The translations under genes were made by a program, and so were the position numbers. From G963663615 sp963663615 (GTDB taxonomy: Bacteria; Bacteroidota; Ignavibacteria; Ignavibacteriales; Melioribacteraceae), in the NCBI GenBank assembly GCA_963663615.1, contig OY760517.1, positions 434,001 to 498,000 of the forward strand: 64,000 nucleotides of DNA, read 5' to 3'. The notes under the pieces are model-generated. The model was given only the letters and a program-made list of their open reading frames with translations. It had not been told where the DNA came from and searched no databases. This document shows positions 33,963-43,109 of this stretch, piece by piece. Within the stretch, counting starts at the first letter, position 1; each line of letters begins with the position of its first letter.

Positions 33963-35546
33963 TCAATTTTCCTTTTTAAAATTAACGAAAGAGCTATCGT
34001 AATATTCTTTGTATTTTTTTATTGCCTTTAATATGGAATTGGCAATTTGCTGTTGACCCTTACTGCTTTTAAGGTATCGCTCGTCACTTCTATTCGAAAG
34101 ATAACCGCTCTCAATTAATACACCTGGCATTGAAGCTCCAACAAGCACGTAAAAGCCTGCCTGTTTTATACCTCTCGAAGGTATTGCAACACTTTTTTTC
34201 CATTCTTCATTCAAATAATCCGAAAATTTTTCAGAATATCTCATATAGGAGGCGTGTGCCATACTTACGTAAATAAAGTTTTCATCATTTAGTTCCTGGT
34301 AAATATCCTTGTTCTCTTCGAACTTTATAACACTGTTCTCAAATTCAGCTATTCCTATTGCTTCATCAGTTCTACCGGGTCGTAACAAATAAACTTCAAA
34401 GCCTCTTACTCCTGGTTTTTTCTTGCCAAGACTATTGCAATGAATTGAGATAAATAGCTTGCCGTTACTTTTGTTCGCAATTTTACCGCGTTGATGTAGC
34501 TCAACAAAATTATCCTTATCGCGAGTATAAACTACATTTAGTTCGGGCATTTCCTTTTTAATAAGGGCACCAAGCTTACGGGTAATACCAAGGTTAACAT
34601 CTTTTTCTCTAACGCCAGTTATACCAATTGCACCGGGATCCTTACCTCCATGCCCTGCATCCAGCACTATTGTGTCGAAAATCCATTTATCGAGATCAAG
34701 CTTTTCTTCCTCTTTTTCCTCTACAAGTTTTTTATGGAGAGTAACAAGTATTTCGCCAGTATAGTTATCCTGGAAAGCTTCATAATCCTTGTACTCACCT
34801 TTTAATCTGAACTCAAGTTGCACTGATTTGTTTATTTCTTTCCGAGTTGCCGATTTTATCATACCGGCAGGTTTAAACCCGGCAGTAATATTTGGGTCAA
34901 CCGATATATCATAGAAGAACAGGTAGCAGATGTTTTCATGAATTGAACAATGTATTTTACCAAGTTTTTTATTTGCCTTAAGCTTAATAAGATCGCCATT
35001 GGCTTTTTCTTCAACTGTTAAATCGGAAACATTATAATCCGAATTGGCAAAGGTGGGTTTTGGAGTTTTAACTGTGCCACCATATGCAGTAGCATTTTCG
35101 GTTGTGGGTACATCCGAAATTATTTTTTTACTGCCATCATAATAAAGGTTTTTGCCGTAAGCCTTTGAAACATACTTTAGTGAATATTTTAGCGGAATAA
35201 ATACATCACCATTTACCATTAGAGTTGAAAGTGGTAACTGGGCAACTTCCCTTATAGTCTGGTTTCTCGGACTCAAAATTATAAACTGTGTCCTACCGGT
35301 AAACTTTAGTGAAAAATTCTTGAATTTCATTTCAACTTTACCGGCATCCTTATTGTAATAGTAGTTACCCAATAGAGAAAGAGCCAGTTGTTTTGATGAA
35401 ATAAACACCAGGTCGCGTTTAACAACATAGGGAATTTCAATCACTCTATCCTGTACCATCACCTTAATCTTGTCATCATCAAGAGCGGTTAGAGCAGTGG
35501 TTGCAATCAGAATAAAAAACAAAATATGTCGTAATCTTAAAATCAT
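33963..35546 (-). CDS. Secreted N-acetylmuramoyl-L-alanine amidase
   Basis: A 527-residue cell-wall hydrolase with a signal peptide (about 1-21). The N-terminal third resembles the copper amine oxidase N-domain-like module (VIEIPYVVKRDLVFISSKQ). The middle resembles an AMIN domain (about 165-280), which targets peptidoglycan. The C-terminal Amidase_3 domain has zinc and catalytic motifs: DAGHGGKDPGA, the VREKDVN Glu, SIHCNS and IESGYLSN. It cuts the muramic acid-peptide bond and probably acts in daughter cell separation. It starts with ATG at 35546; the cytochrome gene follows immediately. Confidence 0.9.
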   Translation of the reverse strand: MILRLRHILFFILIATTALTALDDDKIKVMVQDRVIEIPYVVKRDLVFISSKQLALSLLGNYYYNKDAGKVEMKFKNFSLKFTGRTQFIILSPRNQTIREVAQLPLSTLMVNGDVFIPLKYSLKYVSKAYGKNLYYDGSKKIISDVPTTENATAYGGTVKTPKPTFANSDYNVSDLTVEEKANGDLIKLKANKKLGKIHCSIHENICYLFFYDISVDPNITAGFKPAGMIKSATRKEINKSVQLEFRLKGEYKDYEAFQDNYTGEILVTLHKKLVEEKEEEKLDLDKWIFDTIVLDAGHGGKDPGAIGITGVREKDVNLGITRKLGALIKKEMPELNVVYTRDKDNFVELHQRGKIANKSNGKLFISIHCNSLGKKKPGVRGFEVYLLRPGRTDEAIGIAEFENSVIKFEENKDIYQELNDENFIYVSMAHASYMRYSEKFSDYLNEEWKKSVAIPSRGIKQAGFYVLVGASMPGVLIESGYLSNRSDERYLKSSKGQQQIANSILKAIKKYKEYYDSSFVNFKKEN

Positions 35547-35666
35547 AAGTTAAAATTGTTTGTGAACTTTAAAATTTAATCAATTTTTTCCTGAAATTTT
35601 TTCGAGTATTCCAGAATATTTTATATGTTAGCTGTATAGATAATTTATGGATATATATTGATTTTG

Positions 35667-35674
35667 TACTTTTG
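35667..35674 (+). promoter_or_regulatory. Possible -7 promoter box of the DUF1015-serC operon
   Basis: TACTTTTG fits TAnnTTTG and lies about 80 nt upstream of the start at 35754. No well-spaced -33 TTG was found, so this is a weak call. Confidence 0.3.
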
Positions 35675-35753
35675 ATAGCCGAAAGTTAAGAAATAGTATA
35701 ATCCAATGATAATAAAAAATGATTATCTGAAATATAACTAAACAGGAGTTGAT

Positions 35754-36989
35754 ATGGCAGTAATCAGACCATTTAAAGCAGTAAGACCTGAAGCCGAAGT
35801 TTCACATTTGGTTGCCAGCGTACCTTACGATGTAGTTAATCGTGAAGAAGCTGCTGATTTGGCGAGAAATAACCCGTTAAGCTTTTTAAGAATCACCAGA
35901 TCGGAAATTGAACTGGATCATAATACTGACCCATACGATAAAGGTGTGTACGAAAAAGCAAAAGAAAATTATGCGAGGCTTAAAAATGAAGCACCGCTTG
36001 TAAAAGACGATGAGCCACATTTTTACGTCTACAAATTGGTAATGGGTAAACAAAGCCAAGTTGGTATTGCAGCTACTTTTGCTGTTGAAGATTACAACGA
36101 TAACGTGATTATGAAACATGAAAAAACACGTAAAGTTAAGGAAGACGACAGGACTAACCATATTGTTACTACACAGGCACAAACTGGTGCAGTATTTCTT
36201 ACTTATAAAGGTGTTAATGAAGTAAACGAAGTTGTTAACAAAACTATGGAAGAAAACGAGCCGGTTTATGATTTTACTGCTCCGGACGGTATTAGACATA
36301 CCGTGTGGGTAATGCCTGATGATTACAATGATATTGTTGTATTTGAAGTAGAAAAGGTTGAAAAACTTTATATTGCAGACGGTCACCACAGGGCAGCAAG
36401 TGCGGCACGTGCACAAAGAGTTAATATGGAAGCCAATATTGGTCATACCGGCAAGGAAGAATATAACTATTTCTTTGCTGTGCTATTTCCGGCTGAGCAA
36501 CTCGATATTATGCCGTATAACCGCGTGGTGCATGATCTTAAAGGCGATACTACTGAACAGTTTATTGAAAAGGTTAAAATTAACTTTACAGTTGAACCAG
36601 CCAATTCACCTAATCCGCCTGAAAGAAAATCGTTCTGTATGTATATTGATAGTAAATGGTATTTGCTTAAACCAACCGAAAATGTTGAACCTGGCAGCAG
36701 TGTAGGCGAAAATCTTGATGTTAGTTTACTTCAGGACTGGCTGCTTGATCCTATTTTGGGAATTAAAGATCCCCGTACTGATACTAATGTTGATTTTATT
36801 GGTGGTATTCGTGGTACCGAAGAACTCGAGAAACTGGTAGATTCGGGCAAAGCACAAGTTGCCTTCTCATTGTTTCCGCTACATACCGATGATCTTATTG
36901 GTATTTCGGATGCTGGTGAAATTATGCCTCCAAAATCTACATGGTTCGAACCAAAGCTTCGTGACGGACTTTTAGTTCACGAACTTTAA
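35754..36989 (+). CDS. DUF1015 family protein
   Basis: A 411-residue cytoplasmic protein of the DUF1015 family: N-terminal IRPFKAVRPEAE and VASVPYDVVNREEA, a central YIADGHHRAASAARA (residues about 203-217) whose DGHHR motif is the family signature, and C-terminal PPKSTWFEPKLRDGLLVHEL. The GHHR motif suggests a catalytic or metal-binding role, but no activity is established. It is followed 30-48 nt later by serC, a neighbourhood shared by many DUF1015 genes, which suggests a link to serine or phosphoserine metabolism. The start follows CAGGAG. Confidence 0.85.
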   Translation: MAVIRPFKAVRPEAEVSHLVASVPYDVVNREEAADLARNNPLSFLRITRSEIELDHNTDPYDKGVYEKAKENYARLKNEAPLVKDDEPHFYVYKLVMGKQSQVGIAATFAVEDYNDNVIMKHEKTRKVKEDDRTNHIVTTQAQTGAVFLTYKGVNEVNEVVNKTMEENEPVYDFTAPDGIRHTVWVMPDDYNDIVVFEVEKVEKLYIADGHHRAASAARAQRVNMEANIGHTGKEEYNYFFAVLFPAEQLDIMPYNRVVHDLKGDTTEQFIEKVKINFTVEPANSPNPPERKSFCMYIDSKWYLLKPTENVEPGSSVGENLDVSLLQDWLLDPILGIKDPRTDTNVDFIGGIRGTEELEKLVDSGKAQVAFSLFPLHTDDLIGISDAGEIMPPKSTWFEPKLRDGLLVHEL

Positions 36990-37037
36990 TTAGTTGAATT
37001 CTTTGTACAAGCAAATTATTTGATGAGGAAAACTAAC

Positions 37038-38126
37038 ATGGATAAAAGAGTTTATAACTTTAGTGCTGGTCCCGCAATTATGCCGGAAGAAGTATTACTT
37101 GAAGCACAAAAAGAATTTTTTAATTACAAAGGTAATGGCATGTCTGTGATGGAAATGAGTCACAGATCAAAAGCTTACGACCAGATACATACCGAAGCTG
37201 AAGCAGACTTGAGAAAGCTGCTTGGTATTAGCGATGATTACGCAGTTCTGTTTTTGCAGGGCGGTGCTACTATGCAGTTCTCAATGGTGCCAATTAACCT
37301 TATGCCACCTGCCAACAAGGCTGACTATATTGTTACTGGTGCGTGGTCTAAAAAAGCTGTTAAGGAAGCCAGGAAAGTTGGTGCGGTAAACATAGCTGCT
37401 ACAACAGATGACAAAAACTTTTCCGAACTTCCTGCACAATCAGAATTGAAACTTGATTCCGAAGCTGCATACGTTCATTATACTTCCAACAATACTATTT
37501 ATGGTACACAGTATGTTAATGAACCTGAAGTAGGTAACGTACCTTTGGTATGTGATGCGTCTTCCGATATACTTCATAAAAAAATTGATGTTAGCAAATA
37601 TGGATTGATTTACGCCGGTGCCCAGAAAAATATGGGACCATCAGGTTGTACACTTGTTATAGTTAAAAAGGAACTTCTTGCAAGAACTCCTGAAGATACT
37701 CATACTTATCTTAACTATAACATTCATGCCGAAAAGGATTCACTATATAATACTCCTCCAACTTTTGCAATTTACATGATGGGTGGTGTATTCAAGTGGC
37801 TTCTTGATATGGGAGGACTTGATGTTATGTACAATCGCAACCTTGATAAAGCTAATATGCTTTATAATTACATCGATGATTCTGAAGGCTTTTATTCAGG
37901 TGCAGTAACAAACAAGGAACATCGTTCACTTATGAACGTTACTTTCCGAACACCTAATGAAGATCTTGACAAAAAATTGATTGCCGAAGCTGCTGCAAAA
38001 GGTTTCAGTGGTCTTAAAGGTCACAGATCAGTTGGTGGTTTAAGAGCTTCAATCTATAATGCTTTCCCGCCAAAAGGTGTGGAAGACCTTGTAGAATTTA
38101 TGAAAGACTTTAAAGCTAATAATTAG
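37038..38126 (+). CDS. serC: Phosphoserine aminotransferase
   Basis: A PLP enzyme that converts 3-phosphohydroxypyruvate to phosphoserine in serine synthesis, and can serve pyridoxal synthesis. The start is set at ATG 37038, with GAGGAA just upstream. It gives the family N-terminus MDKRVYNFSAGPA; an ATG at 37020 would add six unusual residues. Landmarks: MSVMEMSHRSK, FLQGGATMQFSMVP, CDASSD and the PLP lysine in YAGAQKNMGPSG. The C-terminal GLKGHRSVGGLRASIYNA binds the phosphate of the substrate. The length of 362 residues is normal. No serA or serB is adjacent. Confidence 0.95.
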   Translation: MDKRVYNFSAGPAIMPEEVLLEAQKEFFNYKGNGMSVMEMSHRSKAYDQIHTEAEADLRKLLGISDDYAVLFLQGGATMQFSMVPINLMPPANKADYIVTGAWSKKAVKEARKVGAVNIAATTDDKNFSELPAQSELKLDSEAAYVHYTSNNTIYGTQYVNEPEVGNVPLVCDASSDILHKKIDVSKYGLIYAGAQKNMGPSGCTLVIVKKELLARTPEDTHTYLNYNIHAEKDSLYNTPPTFAIYMMGGVFKWLLDMGGLDVMYNRNLDKANMLYNYIDDSEGFYSGAVTNKEHRSLMNVTFRTPNEDLDKKLIAEAAAKGFSGLKGHRSVGGLRASIYNAFPPKGVEDLVEFMKDFKANN

Positions 38127-38194
38127 TGTTTTGGTACCCATGGTTATTTAATGGGTTACCGTTTTGTTAGCATAAATATATTTAAATAATTGGT

Positions 38195-38237
38195 AGGGGC
38201 GATTTTCCTGATTAAAGGATAAACTTAAATCGCCCCT
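38195..38237 (+). repeat. GGGCGAT-family hairpin between serC and the lipoprotein gene
   Basis: A perfect 11-bp stem (38195-38205 with 38227-38237, AGGGGCGATTT/AAATCGCCCCT) with a 21-nt loop. It lies 69 nt after serC, lacks a T tract, and shares its core with the hairpins after the T9SS genes. Confidence 0.6.
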
Positions 38238-38259
38238 GCATTTAACCTGCGATAGAGAT

Positions 38260-38676
38260 ATGAAAAAATTACTACTTATTGCCGCAATTGTTATGTTTGC
38301 CTTTGCTTGTTCCAAACCGAATGTACCCATGGAATTATTTAGTCCGGATGCTTTTGCTTTTGAAGTTGATAACGGTTACGAACTTAATACAAGTATCAGG
38401 GTAAAGGGTTTTAACAAAGTTGATACTGCTGAGGTTGAGGAAGCTACTGTAAATTATATGCTTAATATTATTACCGCAGATAATGATACCATAAAAAATG
38501 TTTATGCTGGTAAAGTTTCTGGTGAGGGTGATGATGAAGAGTTTATGGAAATGGAAATAGAAGTTCAGGTATTGCTTGATGCCTCTTTTGAATCTGGTAA
38601 ATATACCCTTGAATTCCTTGCTCAGGATAATAACTCAACAGAGAAAGATACTTCTGTTATCGGATTTGAATTATAG
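38260..38676 (+). CDS. Small lipoprotein of unknown function
   Basis: A 138-residue protein with a lipoprotein signal peptide (1-16, lipobox FAFAC, Cys17). The mature part looks like one immunoglobulin-like beta domain (alternating strands such as TSIRVKGF, VNYMLNIITADND, MEIEVQVLL and YTLEFLAQDNN). No family is recognised. It could be an outer membrane or surface lipoprotein. It lies downstream of serC but beyond a hairpin, so co-transcription is doubtful. It is convergent with recD2. Confidence 0.75.
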   Translation: MKKLLLIAAIVMFAFACSKPNVPMELFSPDAFAFEVDNGYELNTSIRVKGFNKVDTAEVEEATVNYMLNIITADNDTIKNVYAGKVSGEGDDEEFMEMEIEVQVLLDASFESGKYTLEFLAQDNNSTEKDTSVIGFEL

Positions 38677-38838
38677 TAGTAGCTTGCAAAATCCCCATGC
38701 GTAATCTACTACTTTAATCGTACGGGGTTGATAGAGAAATAATTTTGGGCATTTACAAATTTATTCCCTTCAAATTATAAACAATACTCTGGTATTCGCG
38801 CCGGGTATTATAATTAAAAACTTTTCATTGAAATCGAA

Positions 38839-41019
38839 TTATAAAAATTTCATTGCTTTCAGGCGGTCGCCCAGCAGGGTATATCGGTGATGTGAACGGT
38901 TATTATTGATTGCTATTGATATTGCCTGTTCCGAACCAAGTAATACTGCCATTTTTTTTGCACGGGTTAGGGCAGTGTAAAGCAGCTTGCGTTGAAGCAT
39001 TATACCATATTCTCTTATAACAGGCAATACAATTACAGGGTATTCACTACCTTGCGATTTATGTACAGATATCGCGTAAGCATGGGTAAGGTCATCCAGC
39101 TCGCTCAATTCGTAACGTACGGTTTTATCATCATACGATACCACAGCTTCCTTGGTCTTGGTATCAAACAGACTTATTCTTCCAATATCGCCATTAAATA
39201 CTTCTTTTTCGTAGTTATTACGTATTTGCATTACCTTGTCGAAAATACGGAATGGGGGCTGACCTTTACCAATTTCTTTTCCTGCCGGATTAAGGAGTTG
39301 CTGTAATTGTTCGTTAAGGTTACTAACCCCAACAGTACCCCTGTACATAGGAGCCAAAACCTGTATATCGCTTACAGGGTCGAGTTTGAATTTGCGTGGT
39401 AAATCCTCGGCACATACCTGCATAACACGCTCAAGCACCTTATCCTGTGTTGATGTGCGGATAAAATAAAAATCAGTAGGATTATCAGGATCAATACTTA
39501 AATCAGGTTTTATACCCTGATTAATTTTATGCGAATTTGTTATAATTTTACTTTCTTCTGCCTGCCTGAAAATTTTGGTAAGTTTAACTACATGAATATA
39601 CTCCGAATCAATCAGGTCTTTAAGTACATTGCCAGGTCCAACCGATGGCAACTGATCAACATCACCAACAAGAATAATATGGCATTCGTCCGGTACAGCC
39701 TTAAGCAGATGGAACATAAGCTGGTTATCAATCATTGAAGCCTCGTCAATAATCAAAATATCAGCCTCAAGAGGATTATCCTCATCACGATTAAAAAAAT
39801 TATCAACTGGGTTAAACTCAAGCAATCGATGAATTGTTTTTGCCTCGGCACCGGTAGTTTCGCTAATACGCTTTGCCGCTCTTCCGGTAGGTGCAGCGAG
39901 CAGGGTTGTTAAATCCAGAGTATTAAAGAGTTGAAGTACGGTATTTATAATAGTTGTTTTACCAGTACCGGGTCCCCCTGTAATAACAATTGCCTTGTTA
40001 TCAACAGTATCCTGTACGGCTTCAATTTGTTCTTGCGAAAGCTCAATATGGAGTTTGGTGAGTATCATATTAAGCTTTTTATCAACACCCTCATCAGGTA
40101 ATTTGCTTTCGGTTGAAGTTATTCGCTGAAGATGTTTGCATATTCCGGCTTCCGAGTAATAATTATAGGCAAGAAAAACTGCGGGACTAACATCTTCTTT
40201 TTCGTTTTCGTAAAATTCGTCAACAAAAACTTTACCTTCTTCGGCAAGTGTTGTTATACCTTCTTTAACAAGGCTATCTGGCTGATTAAGAAATTCGCAG
40301 CATTTTTGTATCAGTATTTTTTGAGGCAGAAACAGATGACCATCGTTCATAGCCTCCTTTAAGATATGCTGACATGCAGCTTCAACCCTGAAAGAAGCAT
40401 CCTCCTGAATGCCAAGATTTTGGGCAATATAGTCGGCAGTTGAAAAGCCAACCCCGTAAAAATCATCAATCAATCTATAAGGATTTTCCTCAATCATCTC
40501 GCGGGCTTTTTCGCCATAGCTTTTTAATATTTGGTGAGTAAGAGCAGTTTTAATTCCATTTTTCTGAAGAAACAGGATAGTCTCTCTCTGGAGTTTTTGC
40601 TCATTCCACTTTTCCTTTATCTTCTCAAGTTTTTTAGCACCAATACCATTTATTTCCTTGAGGCGTTCAATATCATTATCCATTATATCGAATGTTTGTT
40701 CACCAAAGCGGTCAACAATACTTTTGGCAAGGTGTTCTCCAACACCATCCACAAATCGGGAAGAAAGGAATATTTCTATTTCCGTAGTATCAACGGGCAT
40801 TACCTCTTCGTACGATTCGGCTGCAAACTGTTTTCCAAATTTCTGATGAACTTTCCACTCACCTTTAAATTGGAGTCGCTGACCCTCCTCAATGCTGTAA
40901 ATATTACATGTAACAGTATCAATGGTAAACTCATCTCTTTGCAGAACAAGCACTGTAAAACCGTTTCCATCATTATGGTAAATAACCTTTTCAACTATTC
41001 CGCTAATAACTTCTAACAT
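38839..41019 (-). CDS. recD2: RecD2-type DNA helicase
   Basis: A 726-residue ATP-dependent 5'-3' helicase that works without RecBC. N-terminal OB-like region (GIVEKVIYHNDGNGFTVLVL), a helix-hairpin-helix segment near 105-125 (LKEINGIGAKKLEKI), then the superfamily 1 motor: Walker A GGPGTGKTT, Walker B ILIIDEASM, motif III LVGDVDQLPSVGPG, motif IV/V region VLAPMYRGTVG and motif VI SVHKSQGSEYP. The length is typical. It shares one nt with the upstream membrane protein gene, which suggests translational coupling. A role in DNA repair and replication fork restart is known for the family. Confidence 0.93.
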   Translation of the reverse strand: MLEVISGIVEKVIYHNDGNGFTVLVLQRDEFTIDTVTCNIYSIEEGQRLQFKGEWKVHQKFGKQFAAESYEEVMPVDTTEIEIFLSSRFVDGVGEHLAKSIVDRFGEQTFDIMDNDIERLKEINGIGAKKLEKIKEKWNEQKLQRETILFLQKNGIKTALTHQILKSYGEKAREMIEENPYRLIDDFYGVGFSTADYIAQNLGIQEDASFRVEAACQHILKEAMNDGHLFLPQKILIQKCCEFLNQPDSLVKEGITTLAEEGKVFVDEFYENEKEDVSPAVFLAYNYYSEAGICKHLQRITSTESKLPDEGVDKKLNMILTKLHIELSQEQIEAVQDTVDNKAIVITGGPGTGKTTIINTVLQLFNTLDLTTLLAAPTGRAAKRISETTGAEAKTIHRLLEFNPVDNFFNRDEDNPLEADILIIDEASMIDNQLMFHLLKAVPDECHIILVGDVDQLPSVGPGNVLKDLIDSEYIHVVKLTKIFRQAEESKIITNSHKINQGIKPDLSIDPDNPTDFYFIRTSTQDKVLERVMQVCAEDLPRKFKLDPVSDIQVLAPMYRGTVGVSNLNEQLQQLLNPAGKEIGKGQPPFRIFDKVMQIRNNYEKEVFNGDIGRISLFDTKTKEAVVSYDDKTVRYELSELDDLTHAYAISVHKSQGSEYPVIVLPVIREYGIMLQRKLLYTALTRAKKMAVLLGSEQAISIAINNNRSHHRYTLLGDRLKAMKFL

Positions 41020-41519
41020 TAGTCCTTTATAACCTCAACATAATAAACATAAAGAAAGTACAGACAGATAAGTAACATTATTATACCGGCAATTTTAGTA
41101 GCACTGAACCAGCTGCGGGCAATATGGGTAACTGGAATATCGTTAATATAGCCAACAGGTTTAACCTTACGCGATAACACTTTTTGCAGTTTTACGCTTT
41201 TAAAAACATCGTCATCAGTGTAAATTTTCATATGGGCGGCGTTAATTACAATCGAATCCGGCTCGGTAGAGTTCTTGCTGTAATATATTACTTTTTCGGG
41301 GAGTGTGGCTACCTGCGATGTTACAAAAACCTCGCTACCCTTGTACAGTCTGAATTTTATACTTCCGGATGTAGTGGTAATTTCTTGTACCAGTTCATCT
41401 TTATCGAATTTGCTAAATTTTTTTAATTCAGTACCGGGATCTAATAAAAGAAACAGACTGAAAACTACCATGTGTAGCCATAATATTATTACAAAAGGTT
41501 TGGCTTTTTTGTTCACCAT
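41019..41519 (-). CDS. Small two-helix membrane protein of unknown function
   Basis: A 166-residue protein with an N-terminal helix (about 8-27) and a C-terminal helix (about 138-160) enclosing a periplasmic domain of about 110 residues with beta-strand character (SIKFRLYKGSEVFVTSQVATLPEKVIYYS). No family is recognised. Its stop codon touches the recD2 start, so they share an mRNA, although a functional link is not evident. It is divergent from the flippase gene at 41587. Confidence 0.65.
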   Translation of the reverse strand: MVNKKAKPFVIILWLHMVVFSLFLLLDPGTELKKFSKFDKDELVQEITTTSGSIKFRLYKGSEVFVTSQVATLPEKVIYYSKNSTEPDSIVINAAHMKIYTDDDVFKSVKLQKVLSRKVKPVGYINDIPVTHIARSWFSATKIAGIIMLLICLYFLYVYYVEVIKD

Positions 41520-41586
41520 AAAAGTTTAACCCATAGATTAATCAGAAAAGAATCCTTAATTTGGTGTTTCTAAAATATGGAATATT

Positions 41587-43098
41587 ATGTTAGATAAAGT
41601 AAAGAATGTATTTAAACATTCTGTAATATACGGATTAAGTAATGCAGCTACAAAAGCATCCGGTATAATTCTGTTACCAATACATACCGAATTTTTTTCA
41701 AAAGAAGATTATGGTTTGTTGAGCATAATGCTTTTTATTGCCATGCTTCTTTCGCAAACTATGGTGCTTGGGCAGAATATGGCGTTACTCCGTTTTTCCA
41801 ATAGCCAGGAATACCGCCCAAAACGCGATTCGCTATTCTTTACTACAACATTATTCATATTCTGCATTTCGGCAATAATTGCAATTGTTGGCTATTTTGG
41901 GTATGACTATTTTGCTTCATTGAGCGAACGTCCTGAAGTTTACCAAAAATATTTGTTGCCCACTTTTATTTTGGCATCGCTCCTTTTACTTAACAGTATT
42001 TTTCTTAACAAGCTCCGTGCTGATGAAAATTCTTTCCTCTATTTCCTTGCTGGTTTGGCAAAGTTAAGCATGATTATTGCCCTTACCTTTTACTTCGTTG
42101 TAATGTTAAAGTATAATATTGAAGGAGTTTTATACGCCAACATAGCCGGTGAAATATTTTCACTGATAGTTGTACTTCCTATACTGCTTAAACGGATGAA
42201 GTTCAAAATTGAAACAACTATTTTCAGGGAATCATTAAAGTACGGTCTCCCGCTTGTTTTTAGTGTAATTGCACTTTATTTCCTTGTAGGCATTGACCGC
42301 GTAATACTGCAAATACTTACCAATGACGGTGTTGTTGGTTTGTATGAACTTGGGTACAAGGTAGCGGGCATAATAAATATGTTTATTATTATGCCTTTCA
42401 ATCTTGTGCTGTTTCCTGTTGCGTTTAATTTGTACAAAAAGGAAAATGATGTTTATTATTACAGCAAAATTATGACTTACTCGATGATTATAATTGCATG
42501 GTCAACCTTGTTAGTAGCGTTGTTCGGCAAGGAGATCATTTTAATATTTGCCAAAAGCGAGGAGTTTTACGCTGCCGAAGGTGTTGTTCCTTATCTTGTA
42601 TTTTCATATATATTTGTGGCTATGGGTATGGTTGCAGCTCTTGGTATGTACATTACTGGTAAAACCAAAACTGTGGCAGTGATAAATGGCGGAGTTGCAA
42701 TATTAAATATTGTACTGAACTACATTTTTATTCCTTACTGGGGAATGGAAGGTGCTGCAATTGCTACAATTATTTCATACATAGTTTTCTATTTTGTATC
42801 TCTTCAGTTTTCCAAGAAATATTACAATTTTACTTTTGAGTATTTTAAGTTATATGCAATGGTTGCTTTTACAATAATTCTGTTTTTTGCAGGTTACATC
42901 CCCAATTTTGGTAACCTTTTTGTAAATGGGGCATATAAACTGATAATTGGCTTAATCTTTCCTGTTATAATATTTTACTCAGGATATTTTAACCAGCATG
43001 AAAGAAGTTCGGCGTTAAAGCTGTTTAACAGTTTAAGAAATCCTGCCGAGCTGAAAGCAACCATATCACGACTTACATCGGGAAAAATTAAATTATAG
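41587..43098 (+). CDS. Polysaccharide flippase (Wzx/MVF-like)
   Basis: A 503-residue integral membrane protein of the oligosaccharide/lipid flippase family, with about 12-14 hydrophobic helices spread over its length. The N-terminal VKNVFKHSVIYGLSNAATKASGIILLPI is typical of the family. It probably moves lipid-linked sugar units across the inner membrane. The glycosyltransferase gene follows after 11 nt, so this is a two-gene surface polysaccharide unit. The full cluster (polymerase, other transferases) is not in the window. Confidence 0.88.
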   Translation: MLDKVKNVFKHSVIYGLSNAATKASGIILLPIHTEFFSKEDYGLLSIMLFIAMLLSQTMVLGQNMALLRFSNSQEYRPKRDSLFFTTTLFIFCISAIIAIVGYFGYDYFASLSERPEVYQKYLLPTFILASLLLLNSIFLNKLRADENSFLYFLAGLAKLSMIIALTFYFVVMLKYNIEGVLYANIAGEIFSLIVVLPILLKRMKFKIETTIFRESLKYGLPLVFSVIALYFLVGIDRVILQILTNDGVVGLYELGYKVAGIINMFIIMPFNLVLFPVAFNLYKKENDVYYYSKIMTYSMIIIAWSTLLVALFGKEIILIFAKSEEFYAAEGVVPYLVFSYIFVAMGMVAALGMYITGKTKTVAVINGGVAILNIVLNYIFIPYWGMEGAAIATIISYIVFYFVSLQFSKKYYNFTFEYFKLYAMVAFTIILFFAGYIPNFGNLFVNGAYKLIIGLIFPVIIFYSGYFNQHERSSALKLFNSLRNPAELKATISRLTSGKIKL

Positions 43099-43109
43099 GT
43101 TTAGAATAA

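Noticed and set aside
33952..33966. TTG start for the monoheme cytochrome overlapping the amidase stop
   Set aside because: ATG at 33951 has AGAGGA at good spacing and gives a better membrane anchor.
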